This document shows positions 19,391 through 29,999 of a DNA stretch of 64,000 nt, piece by piece (position 1 is the stretch's first letter; the number at the start of each line of letters is the position of its first letter). Source of the stretch: Gnetum montanum (taxonomy: Eukaryota > Streptophyta > Gnetopsida > Gnetales > Gnetaceae); assembly GCA_015680685.1 (NCBI GenBank), contig MNCI01001041.1, positions 91,729-155,728 on the forward strand, in the 5' to 3' direction. The notes under the pieces are model-generated. The model was given only the letters and a program-made list of their open reading frames with translations. It searched no databases and was not told the DNA's origin. Both the position numbers and the translations under genes were made by a program.

Positions 19391-22137
19391 CTTGCTATAG
19401 TTGCTACTTTTGGTGGAAGGTGAAAGGCCTCCAAAAATGCCTTCATCTTCTCCTTATTACTCTATGGGTCATACATAGTTCATGTGGCTTCACCAATGTG
19501 GCTGGTACAGGGACATCCCATGGGAAAGGCATTGCTAGGAACAACTCCTTAACATTGATAAACCATGCTGCAAATTGTTTACATTCCACATTGAACGTCT
19601 TGACAAGGTTCTGCAGTTGATGGTAGTCATTCATCCTTCTAGATAGGTTCTTAGCAACTAATTGCTAGTTAGTAAATTGGCTTCTAAGAACTTCAAGCTT
19701 TGCATTAGGTGTTTACAGCTTTTGCTTGGTGCTCTTATGATGCTTGAACTTGACATTATAGAGGAGGTACAAGTTGGCCACCTACTTCTCCAAGTCTAAC
19801 CTTGGCTTTTTGGCTATTATCATCACCAATTTTGTGTAATGGAGGTTGGAAAGCTCTATGTATTTTGTCATTTCTTCAATTTGAAATTGCTTCAGATGAA
19901 TCTCTACTTTGTTGTAAGCATTCAATCTATCAAAGATTGGTTGCCATACATCACCCCTCTGCTAGAGTTGTTGGAGGGCCTTGTTCATTTTTTCCTTAAC
20001 TAGTTGAATCTCTTTTTTGTTTACCTTCCTGAGGAGCCTAACTTAGTTCCTATTGTTATTTTTCACTTATTTAAATTTTAGAGCCTCATTTTTCTAGGTG
20101 GCTACATCAATGGCCATTTTCTAGTGAAGTGCACAAAGTTTCTTCATTGATAGATTATGGTTCTTCACTATTAACTTCCTTAGGTCCATGTTCATCTTAG
20201 TGAGATGTTCCTACTGCTATCTTACAAATTTGACCATATGGTCTTTTTACTTCTCAACATTGTTCATGTGGTGGATGTCTTTGGTAAAAATCAGGTTCTC
20301 CTTGTGGACTTGTGCCATTCTTATCGGTGTGGATTGCAATAGCTTCTGATAAGGTTATGTCAAAGATTGCCATCTTCTTGGAATTCTCTTCCTCTTTTAA
20401 TTGGTTTTAAAGCTACAAGAAAGCTTCATCCTGTGTAATGGGCTAGCTAAGAATGATGGGATCGACCAACCAGGCTCTTAGTTCTGCAAGCTTAATAGCT
20501 AACTATTGATTTTTGGTAGTGGTTGCCTTGAGTTGGATGTTTGCAATGATGAGCTTTCCCTTGGTCTTCAATAGCTGTAATTGGATACTGGTGATTCCTT
20601 TTGAGAGATTAAAGATCTCTAGAAGTAGTTGCCCAGTTTCCACTAGTTGATCCAATACCTCCTTGTGTTAAGTTGCACTTAGCCTCCTGCTTCCCACTCC
20701 TACAGAAGCTTGCATATCTCTGAGTGTAGTAATGTCTAGCATAGTTGATGTAGGAGTGTTGAGAGCCTCTACTACTCTATTAGCCAACACCTTTGTCGCT
20801 ATTTCCTGTCCATGGTGTTGCAACACCAAGATAGTCATCCCCTCACCCTCCTCTAGGTGCATCAAGAAAGTAGTGGCATTCCCAGAGATCTCTGGGAATT
20901 GTTGTTGTCCAGGGATGGAAACTGTCACTTCTTGGACCCTTGGATTCAAACTTGTGGGTGCCTACATCCATTGTATCAAAAACAATAGCGTAGTCTCCTC
21001 TAGCTAGCTTATTATCTTGGTTACTTCATTGAGGTGGATTAATGCTAGTTGGTAGATTGATGACTCTCCATCACTTGGATCTCCTTGTTGCTACTGTAGG
21101 AGTTGCTCATGGAGCTTTCTCATGTGTTCTATTACTACACAAGCCTCCAATGTTATTTCTCTAGTAGGTGGTGGTGGTGGTGGTTGCTCCTCTTCAAGCA
21201 GTTTAATGGATGCCTTCTTTTTTATCATCTCCTATCAAGTTGTGGCAAGACCATGATGGGGCATGTCATTTGCATAATGGGATATTCCTCTCCCTTTGCA
21301 AAGTTTTTTTATTAGGCACAAAAAGTGGAATGTCTTCCTCCCTCACTCATTCTCTTTGAATTACTTTTCAACTTTTAGGAAGATGAGTTAGGGGAGGTTG
21401 ATTGGGAATTTTTTGCTTAGAGCAGCACACACACGAGTGGAGAAGGTAGTGACCTTTCTTGGCCTCATCGTTGGGTTTAGGTGATAGGCCAAAATCTATA
21501 AGTAGGCCCTCTCCACCTTAGTAAGTGCACCATACTTCTTATGGTCCACTCCATGGCATTGTTGGACCCATTCCTTTTTAACTTTAGGTTTGTTTATATG
21601 AAAATCTTTTCCAAGGTTGCCTTGATGTCAGGCAATCTGAAGACCTCTACAATGGCCTCAACCGAATAGGACTGTTGATGTCTTTAATTTTCACTGTAGC
21701 ATTTGCCTATCAGTTGTTCCAGAAGAGATAAGTTTTTTCCATGTACCACTCCCCACTGGAACTGAGGATGCACCACATTAGAGATCCTTGCAGTTGTGTT
21801 TTGACCTCCCTTGGTGCTAGGTCCAAGAAGAAGCAAAATTTAAGTTCTTGAAGAACAACACTTTGAACCTCCTTAGAACTAATTTGTTTAAGGAAAGCCT
21901 TGGTCAAGGTGACCTCCAGATTTGGTCTAGGCTTTGGCACCTTATCTTGTCTAAACTGGCTTATTTTTGTAGTGGGAATTTGAAAATAGACTCCACTTCA
22001 AGCTCCTCTTGAAGATGTCCCATGGCATGGATTTCTACCTCATATTATTAGGAGTTTTGTGGTTGCTGGCCCTTTCCTCCTCTTGACTGCTTCTCCCATG
22101 GTTATGATGGTCCTTCCTACAATCTCTTTGGTGCCAT
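19391..22137 (-). pseudogene. ORF3 accessory protein, element B
   Basis: A long decayed minus-strand frame between the integrase spacer and the 3' LTR, about 900 codons with the piece beyond element A. It starts at 22137 with MAPKR (the equivalent codon is ACG in element C). Visible features in order: basic N-terminus; PRPNLEVTLTKAF near 21880-21930; a poly-Pro and poly-Gln stretch (EEEQPPPPPPTREITLE, QLLQQQQG) near 21090-21210; and an open 93-codon block (20668-20949). That block holds PEISGNATTFLMHLEEGEG and ASVGVGSRRLSAT, followed by QHKEVL and EIFNL blocks. No membrane segment or enzyme motif is seen. Position matches Athila env-like ORFs, but no similarity is claimed. The same protein is seen in C and, on the plus strand, at 1740-2490. 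Confidence 0.65.
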
Positions 22138-22540
22138 CTGTAATCACACACATAGCCAAGGATTAGTGTTTTATGTATAACTTAGAATACTTTGATGTCT
22201 TTGCCCATTTGGCTAGTTACACTTAAGCTAATTTGTGATCATGGTAGGTTAATTATTTTACTATTATTTATTTCATTTTATACTCAAATTTTTTGGTGAG
22301 GTTTAACTTAGGTGAATTAGTAATTTTTAATGTGGTCCAAAAAAATTTTCATCATGAACCATAGGTTTGTGGCCCCCATGATGTAAAACTTATCACCAAT
22401 AATTAAAGGGTTGAAGAACAAGTTGAATCAAATAAGAAATTAGAAATTTATGGGCTCGAGAAGGCTCTCAGCTCTAAAAATTGCAAAAACTCCTCTAGCA
22501 TTATGAGGCAAATGTGAAAATTTTGCTAACTCCTATTGCA

Positions 22541-22589
22541 TATTTATACTATTTTTTAACTATGTCGATGGGGATGCATCGACGTAGCC
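22541..22589 (-). promoter_or_regulatory. LTR-U3-like internal promoter candidate upstream of ORF3 (element B)
   Basis: The minus strand has GTATAAATA (22541-22549) downstream of a GGCTACGTCGATGCATCC-type cluster (22564-22589), about 400 bp before the ORF3 start at 22137. The LTR U3s of the family have the same order: for example in the C 3' LTR, GATGGGGATACATTGA at 34515-34530, then a TATA-like ATATAAAT at 34451-34458. Element C has the matching internal module at 38077-38143. Function is inferred. Confidence 0.5.
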
Positions 22590-22658
22590 AAAAATGAAAA
22601 TTTTCACAATACAAAAATGACGCAACCAAAAATGAAAATTTTCACAATACAAAAACTA
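22583..22658. repeat. 38-bp tandem duplication
   Basis: Two adjacent 38-bp copies (22583-22620, 22621-22658) sharing CCAAAAATGAAAATTTTCAC; only a few differences, so it is recent relative to the element's decay. Confidence 0.85.
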
Positions 22659-22659
22659 A

Positions 22660-24110
22660 GGAAAAAGAGTTTTTCCATGAAATTGGGGTCTAGAAAAAGC
22701 TAGAAAAGCCTAGAATAAGGACAAATATGTGAAGAGGGCTAGGAATACATTTGAAAAGGAGATTTTATAGGAGATTAATTGGCAAGAAGTGCAAAAATTG
22801 GATGCTACAAGATGGAAAAAAACATTTTTGAAAGAAAAATGGCTAAGGAATAGGGAATTTAACCATCCTAGCCAAAGAGTATGCAAGTGGATTCTTCCCA
22901 TAGCAAGATTATGCCCTTAATGCCCTTGCATGCAATCATACCAAGAAGTCCATGGGCCCCAAGGATGATTAATGAACATGGATTGTTAAAAATTGAATCA
23001 CCAAAAAAACCATCAAAGAATTGAGACATCTCAAAATGAACACATCGATAAAACATGATAAGAGGCAGTGAGGTGGTAAATGAAAGAATTGGTGGATGAG
23101 AGAGAGTATTAAATGGTTTCTTGCATCATGGTCACATGAAGTCCTTTGTGGAGGATGTGATTAATATGACTTGATAGTATTCCATCCTTAGTTGGAGTCA
23201 AGACCATCCACTTCCAATGACTTCACATTGGCACATTGAGACCATTCCACCGCCTAGAGTACAGGAAAATTACCACATATCACTCATCATTCCAAAGAAA
23301 TAAGAAAAGAGAAGTAGGAATTGAAGAGGACCTTAGTTAGAGGGATGCCTTTGGGCATGGGTAACATGTCTTTCTAGACCCATAACAAGTGTTTGTAGCC
23401 CATTATTGTATCTAAGGGGTGTGCTTTGAATTCCCATTTTTTCAAATGGAAACCACACCATGCAAAGACATTACTCCTTTTTTATTGGTTAGCATAGGAG
23501 TGGTGAGGAATCAAAGGCAATATTCATGAAACTCCAAATGATAGGCAGGTACAAAAGGTAACAAATCCTCTTAAAGCCACACCCTTATTCATCCACTTGA
23601 TTTGTCCCAAGTCTAGAAAGTACCAATGTTACAAATTTATTATTAGTTGTTATTAAGAAGTGACCTCATATTTCTGAGATGAGGAAGCATCATAAAGGTG
23701 TGTGGAATGGATGGATGATGTGTTTCAATGCCTAATATCATGGAAAAACCAATGTTCCATTAATCAACACCAAAATTCTAGGATGAATTCAAGTCACTTT
23801 CAATCAAGTAAACAATACAATTTAATAAACCATCATCATTCAACAACTATGTTTGGCACCAAAGTCCTGATGGAAATAAAGAAAAAGAAGATACGTAAGA
23901 GAAGTCCAAATAAAGAAAAATATAGAAAAATTTTAAAATATTCAAGAAAATAAGAAACATATCAAAATAGTGTAAAATAAAAAATCTGAAAAACTAAGAA
24001 GCCACTCATATAATTATTAGCATGGATGACCATCTCCCCCATGACTAAGTTGGATGGGAGAGATCCAAATGATTGAGCATGCATGGCCATCAGTTGAGGC
24101 ATTCTTTCAA
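22660..24110 (-). other. Post-integrase spacer, element B
   Basis: Non-coding in all frames by eye; homologous to 13860-15060 (A) and 38160-39620 (C). It contains CATCTCCCCCATGACTAAG near 24030. Confidence 0.6.
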
Positions 24111-25327
24111 CTAGTTTTTTTTTGTATAAAGAAAGGTTTAAGTTTTTGGCTATTAATCAAAAATCTCTCACTTGGGTTGTTAGGATGGTATATTAGCATG
24201 GCCTTGGGTGGGAAAGTTTCATGTATGATGTAAGGGCCCTTCCATAGCATTTGAAATTTGGTACGTTGAGGTACCTGCATGGGGTTCCATTAGAACACCT
24301 TATATGCTAGTTGAAACATTAATTTTCATATCTTAAGGTCATGATGATGTTTGTTATGTGCCTGGTGCACTTCATTTGATGAGAAGGTTACTAATATATT
24401 TTAGTTTAGCATGTTGAGATTCATTAGTCTTTCTCTTTTAGCTAGACTTAAGTACAAGTTAAGGTCACAAGCTGTTGAAAGTGTACATAGTTCAGCTTGG
24501 ATGGGAAGCATTGAAAGTTTTTTGTACATGATCTCATAGGGAGAATATCCAATAGGAAGTTTCCATGTTGACCAATAAGCCTAAAGAGCATCATTGAGTT
24601 TACTACTCTAGTTCTTCCTATATTTACTATTTGTTCATGTTAGTATTTTAGTAATTTTTCTATTGGTGGCATCAACTTGACTATTGGCTTGGGGGTGTTA
24701 TGGAGTTATTAATTTATGTTCAACCTCTAAGAGTTGCATAAGCTTTCGAAAAGCGGCACTTGTAAAGTATGTACCATTATTAGAAATTAGTGCTCATGGC
24801 ACACCAAACTTGTTGAAAACATTTTGTTGTAAAAACTATGCCACCATAGAGGATGAATAGTTGGTGATGGTATCAACTTCAATCCATGTGCTACAGTAAG
24901 CAACAACCACAATGATGTAGGCCTTTTCATTTAACATAGGGTTGATGGACCCCATGAAATCAATCCCCTAAGGATCAAAAAGCTCTAGTTGTTGGACTTG
25001 CTCTTATGATCTTTCCATGTGTACAATCATCCCTCCATCACGTTGAAACCGATCACAGGAATGGAAGAAGTGATGGAAATCCCTAAAGATCATGGACCAA
25101 TAATATCTTGCCATGAGGATCTTAATAGCCATCCTCCTCCCAACATAGTAGTCCCCATAAGGATCTTTATGTGCATCATGGAGGACTTGAATTTTATTTA
25201 CATTAGGGACACACCATTGAATTAGGCCATCAACACAACTCTTGTAGAGGTTACCCTTGATCTTCATGACGTGTTTGGCCTGATGAAGAAACTGTTGCTT
25301 CTTCTTGTTGACCCACTCTTGTGGCAT
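24111..25327 (-). pseudogene. Integrase, element B
   Basis: Ty3/Athila-type integrase remnant on the minus strand. An H2C2 zinc-binding region lies at 25004-25327 (VLHDAHKDPYGDYYVGRRMA, then HSCDRFQRDG, where the last Cys of C-x2-C is Phe). The catalytic core begins with GIDFMGS near 24952 (first Asp present). The second Asp is Asn in LISNNGTYF (24779-24784). The Glu position reads Asp in QVDATNRK (24664-24700). The C-terminal GPYIIHETF block lies near 24210-24240. Several stops interrupt it. It would insert the element's cDNA; with the second Asp lost it cannot be active. Confidence 0.85.
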
Positions 25328-25329
25328 CT

Positions 25330-26185
25330 CTTGAGTAAGTAGATAGGAGAGGATGTTGTAATATCAGTTTGTTTTCTTGGGAGTTTGAGAATTAATAGCA
25401 CTAGAAAAGAGGAGTTCATTAGGAAACTGATCAAATAATGGGATCTCGTCCTCTTTGCTACTCCATCTCAACCAAGACAAGTGGTCAGCTACCACATTCT
25501 TAGTCCCATTTTAGTCAACCATTGTTAAAACAAACTCTTGGAGGATCACCAGCCACTATATGACATGGGGGTTCACTATTAACTTTTTCATTAAGAACTA
25601 TATGGCACTATGATCAGTGTGCATACACACTTTGTATCTACGAACATTGTGTTTGAATTTCTCTAGGATGTACATCACTACATTGAGCTCCATTTCAAGG
25701 GTGGTGTAGTTTAGTTATTCACCCACAATGCTTCTACTTGCATAGTGGATGTAATATGGACATTTCTAATCATCCATCTATGTAAGCATGACCCCCAAGG
25801 CGTAATTGGATGCATCCTTCATGATGTGGAATGGCTTGAACTAGTTTGGTGCTCATAGAATTGGAGTTTCTATGAGTTTCTACTTTAGTTGTTGGAATGC
25901 ATTTTCGCATTCCTTGATCTAGAAAAATGGTGCATATTTCTTTGTAAGTTCTACCAATGGCTTGGTGATCTTTGAAAAGTTATTGATGAAGCATCAATAA
26001 TAACTAGTGTGGCAAAGGAATGACCTCACATCCTTCGCTATTTTGGGTTGTCTGGTTATTCATTAGATGACCCTTATTTTCTTTATGTCTAGCTCAATCC
26101 CTTTATTTAAAATTTGATGTCCCAAGATAATGCCCTCTTGGATCATGAGGTGGCTCTTTTACTAGTTGAATCTCCAATTTAGTGG
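25330..26185 (-). pseudogene. RT C-terminal part and RNase H, element B
   Basis: Minus-strand remnant just before integrase. RNase H motifs seen: DASNYALGVML (25784-25818), TLEMELNVVMYILEKFK near 25660-25700, MHTDHSAIQFLM near 25580-25620, and NVVADHLSWL near 25460-25500. Upstream, RT thumb sequence extends to about 26185, where similarity to element C stops abruptly. The RT fingers and palm, present in C at about 41700-42380, are missing and replaced by the Penelope-like insertion. Confidence 0.8.
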
Positions 26186-26639
26186 CTACTGGCATTAATG
26201 GCCCCGTGCAATAGTCAACCTGTAGTGCGCCTAAGATAGATCACGGCCATGGAAGAGGCTTCCAATAGATAAAAAATGGCTCTAGTGGCAATGTTAGATT
26301 CCAAAAAAGTCACGGTTTGTAGCAACCCTTTGATATTTATAGAGACGATGATGGATTTTTTAATAGAGGTTTGCATAATGAAAATGATGGATGGTGCGAT
26401 GTAAATTTAAACTTGAAGTGCCTAGCCCATACCAATTCATCATGAGTTGGGCCCCATAATTAAACACAAAGCCAAATCCATCCATCCCAATCCAACACAA
26501 TCCAACCCCATCTACCCCCTACAACCACTTCCTTTCAATTTACAGTGATCTCGACCTCCACACCTGCTACCTCTAGGCCATTTTTTTCAATCTCTACCCC
26601 AAGAAACCCTCCATCAAATCTAATTTATGTGTTATCTAC
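26186..26639. other. Unassigned sequence between element B and the PLE
   Basis: No domain recognised; it may include the 5' part of the Penelope-like element. No good match to the HHR-like end at 28738-28781 was found here, so the 5' boundary of the insertion is unresolved. Confidence 0.4.
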
Positions 26640-26992
26640 ACCACAGCTCGAACCCTCCACCCATTGAATTTTACACTGCATGTCTAGAAGCCCCCACTAC
26701 ACTTGTGCTTAACCTTCTAGTTGCTTGTGATTGACTAGAATTCTTATGCACTTTTGCTCTTTGCATGTAAAATAGTTCGTGAAATCAAAAACCACATTTC
26801 TAATTTTGTGATCCATAATTTTTCATCACACATGCTTTCCACAAATAAAATGGAATAAAATTTATCCCTCAACCCCTCCACATGGATTGAAATTCCATTC
26901 TTAAAGAATTCATTGCTTTTTCTTAGCTTCTTTGTCTTTGGAATTTCTTTAAAAATAAACCTGAAGATACATTTTCATTTTTACCATTTATT

Positions 26993-28320
26993 ATGGCAAT
27001 TCATATTGCAAAAATGCAACTGTACCATCATGGCAATTGGAATCCTCTAGTAAGTAGCTTCAATATTGATCTCAAAAATTGCATTTGCAGTTACCTTGCT
27101 TTCCTTGAAGCTACACTCTCCTCCATTGATTTCAACATTCGATCTCCTCTTCCTCGTTGTCTTCTTGGAGCACTTCAGAACCTTCAAAAAGACATGAACA
27201 TTATCATTTGGCCTGTAGATAAAAATATTGAAATTTGTGTCTTGGATTCCTCTTGGTATCTTCAAGAAGTAAACAAGAAATTATTTGATTTTGATGTCTA
27301 GCTTCGTGTGGATTCTATTCCATGGGATGACCTTCATCGTCAACTATTTTCTATTGTCAACCATTATCCGCAAGCTTTCAACAATTTTAAGGATTTAGTT
27401 CTTCAATGCAAGGCTTTCAAACCTTGTATTTTCTATTTAATCCCTAAAATTCACAAACTTGTAATGGTTGGTCATCCAATCTACTCTTACACGGGTTATG
27501 TGCTTGAACTTGTCTCATGCCTCCTCCATTATTTGCTATTTCCCATTTTATGTTCTCAACCATATCACCTTCAATATTTATTTGCCTTGATCCATGATCT
27601 CCACTCAAGAGTTATACCTCTTAATGTACTTGTTTTTAAGTTTGATGTAGAATCTCTTTACCCTAGCATTCCCATTAATCATGACATCATTATCCTCAAA
27701 TATATGGTTGAAACATATTTCTCTGCAAACCCATTTCCTTTGCAGAATCTCTACAGTAATGCCATTCTGGAGCTCGCTTCATTGGTACTTCAAGAACACT
27801 ACTTAGAATTCAATGGAGTACATTACAAATAGATCAGAGGCACTCCAATGGGTAGTAACTTCATCATTGTCTTTGCATGCTTTTTTTTGTGTCATCTTGA
27901 AAAATAGGTTTGCACAACTCTAGACTCCAAAAATATTTTGTATTTCAAAAGATTCATTGATGATGCTTTTGACATTTAGAATGGTTCTGAAGATTTACTT
28001 TCCCTTCTTCTCTCTTGATATGGTAATTTCTATCCATAAATCAACATTACCCCCACCATTTCTAATTTTGTAGTAAATATTTTAGATGTTACTTTTTTCA
28101 AGGGTCCTCATTTCACTAACATTGGTATTTTATCTACTAAGTGTTATCAAAAATCCTTGAATGCCTACCAGTACATCCCTTTCTCCTCTTGGCATCCATT
28201 CCATCAGAAGAAAGCATTCATTATTGTAGAGCTTAAATGATACCTCATCAAGGAATTATGTCTTGGCAATCTTTAGCAGATTTGGTGTAAGCTTTTTTTG
28301 ACAACTTCGTGCTTGAGGGT
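26993..28320 (+). pseudogene. PLE reverse transcriptase
   Basis: The RT frame of the PLE. Two longest open stretches are 26993-27301 (102 codons) and 27308-27832 (174 codons), in frames separated by one stop and a few bases. The frame continues past an in-frame TAG at 27833 through IRGTPMGSN to FIDDAF and a C-terminal GYPSQLLVKCF-type block near 28317-28350. The RT would copy its own RNA at a nicked target. The catalytic Asp residues of motifs A and C are still encoded, but at least eight stops make it a pseudogene. Group II-intron or telomerase RT is less likely because of the PKIHK and GTPMGS motifs. Confidence 0.8.
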
Positions 28321-28737
28321 ATCCTTCTCAATTGTTAGTCAAATGCTTCAACCTTGTTCTTTTTGCATCTCGTCGATCACTTCTGGCCAGACTCTAATAA
28401 AGTAATGATGTTCGTGTTAGGAAATAGACCCCTCTTGTCTTCAAACTAGATTTTAGCCCTTCCACTAAATCCTTGAATGTGAGGGTCATCCTAAATCCTA
28501 TACTTGATTGGCTCTACCAAAAAGATTTGACATTCTCAATAGTCATTCCAAATGTGATTGCTTGTTGGAAAAATCCTAGTTAGAAATAGATTCAAGTGCT
28601 TTGTCCCATCCCTACTTCAGCTAGAATGAGTGAGGCCTAGTTAAATTTATTTTTGTTGCTCAAAATTTAAATTTGACTAAGTTGGGATACTATAAATTCA
28701 AGCACTTGTGCTCTTGACATTGCACAACAGAGCTTGA

Positions 28738-28781
28738 GACATACTAATGAAGGGTGTGATTTCCTGAAAATGTTTTATGTT
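28738..28781 (+). ncRNA. Hammerhead-ribozyme-like motif at the PLE 3' end
   Basis: Core order fits a minimal hammerhead: helix I strand GACATA (28738-28743), CTAATGA (28744-28750; consensus CTGATGA, so the invariant G is A), helix II AGG/CCT (28751-28753 with 28763-28765), GAAA (28766-28769), very short helix III, then helix I partner TATGTT (28776-28781). Minimal hammerheads with short helix III are known in PLEs. The G-to-A change should abolish cleavage. The call rests on hand folding. Confidence 0.5.
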
Positions 28782-28889
28782 ATAGCCCTACTTTATTTAA
28801 TGTCAATATGAGCTTTTTCATTCTATTCTTTAACCTTAACTTTTTCTTGCTCTCCTTTGCTTTCTAATTTAAATTTCTTTTTTTTGTTG

Positions 28890-29105
28890 GCCACACAATA
28901 TCCCAATAATTTTTTTAGTGAACCCTAAAATTTTTTTAGCTAACCTTAAAATTTTTTTTTAGCTAACTCAAAATTTTTTTCAACTAATCCTAAAATTTTT
29001 TTTAGCTAATGCTAAAATTTTTTCAACAACTAACCCTAAAATGTTTTTAGCTAACCCAAAATGTTTTTCAGCTAACCCTAAAAATTTTTTCAATCTACCC
29101 ACATT
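28890..29105. repeat. AGCTAACCCTAAAATTTTTT minisatellite
   Basis: About eight degenerate units of 21-24 bp, each with a CCCTAAAA-type core and a T run, between the PLE end and the resumption of element B pol. The core resembles the plant telomere repeat CCCTAAA, but it occurs once per unit, not as uninterrupted telomere DNA. Confidence 0.75.
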
Positions 29106-29129
29106 TTTTTTAGTAATTTCTTCTTCTAT

Positions 29130-29900
29130 GTAGGCATAGGTGTGGCATTAATAATGATTGGCTTATCATTATTTAGAAATGCATGCTCCATTCTTGTTGG
29201 TAAAGCCTTTAATTCAAGGGGCTCTTGCTTGAAAGTCTTAGGGATCTTCAACTTTCTTGAGTCAATCTCACTTTGTGCATTAGAGAGTTGGTGATGGAGC
29301 TACTCTAACTTATCCATGCCATCAACGTAGAAGCTAGGGAGGCTCTCAACTAGTTCCATGCATATTGTTGATCTAGCCTCATTATCAATTGTCAACCACT
29401 GAGTGCCCTCCTATTTAGTGGTTGTTGCATATAGGCACCTTTTAATCTCTATGATCTTTGCACATTGATTGCATGCCTGAAGTGTTATGCCTTTGATAGT
29501 CCATAGTCTGTGCATGTAATGGCACCCCATGTCATTATACATAATGCATGTAATTATCTTCTTTTCATTTTTTCCAAATTTATTTTCCTTGAAAATTTCT
29601 AAGGAAAGGTCTTGGATCTTCAATCTTGCATCTATGGTGCTCATCCATGCTCTTCCCATGATAATAGGAAAGTTCTCTTTGCTATTTTCTACATGGATCA
29701 CCAAAAAATTGGTAAGATATGACCATCCATAGATTGTGGTCACAATATCCTCTACCAATCCCAAAGGAATAGTGATAGATTGGTTTGCCAACTTCAATCT
29801 AATGTTGCTCTTTTTTAATGAAGGTAGGTTCCAAGCCTTGTATATTCTTGTGAAATCAAGTTAACTTCAGAACTTGAATCCAAAAGAGTCTTACACGATT
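29130..29900 (-). pseudogene. Protease and protease-RT linker, element B
   Basis: Minus-strand aspartic protease (open 29411-29797: MKLANQSITIPLGLVEDIVT, then FPIIMGRAWM). Its active site upstream reads LLDSSSEVN at about 29870-29893, so the Gly of D-S-G is Ser as in A and C. The linker at 29130-29410 contains ALPTRMEHAFLNNDKP, the usual lead-in to RT, and ends where the foreign insertion begins. The protease would release the mature Gag and Pol proteins. The open stretch continues past the fold into a His/Cys-bearing tail (CITCIMYNDMGCHY-like). Confidence 0.8.
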
Positions 29901-29999
29901 CATTTTAGACAATTTGTAAGTAGATAAGAAGACTCCTAGGATTAGATCTCTTCATGGAAAGATGGCCAACCTTCATCTAATATTTAACCACATGGGTCA

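Larger units (their letters stand above)
26640..28790 (+). mobile_element. Penelope-like retroelement (PLE), degenerate
   Basis: Plus-strand RT of the Penelope class, opposite in orientation to its host element B. In order: a DKNIEICVLDSSWYLQEVN block (about 27219-27275), LIPKIHKLV at about 27437-27463, FDVESLYPSIP (about 27640-27672, motif A Asp), IRGTPMGSNF (about 27833-27862), FIDDAF at 27953-27970 (motif C double Asp retained), and a YIPFSSWHPFHQKKAF block near 28173-28220. Numerous TAG/TAA/TGA stops break it. No GIY-YIG endonuclease motif was recognised downstream. A hammerhead-like core ends it at 28738-28781. PLEs have been reported in conifers. Confidence 0.8.

Noticed and set aside
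26186-26990. Second hammerhead copy at the PLE 5' end
   Set aside because: No CTGATGA...GAAA arrangement could be found by eye in this stretch.
28890-29105. Interstitial telomere block
   Set aside because: CCCTAAAA occurs once per 21-24-bp unit with long T runs, not as contiguous seven-base repeats.
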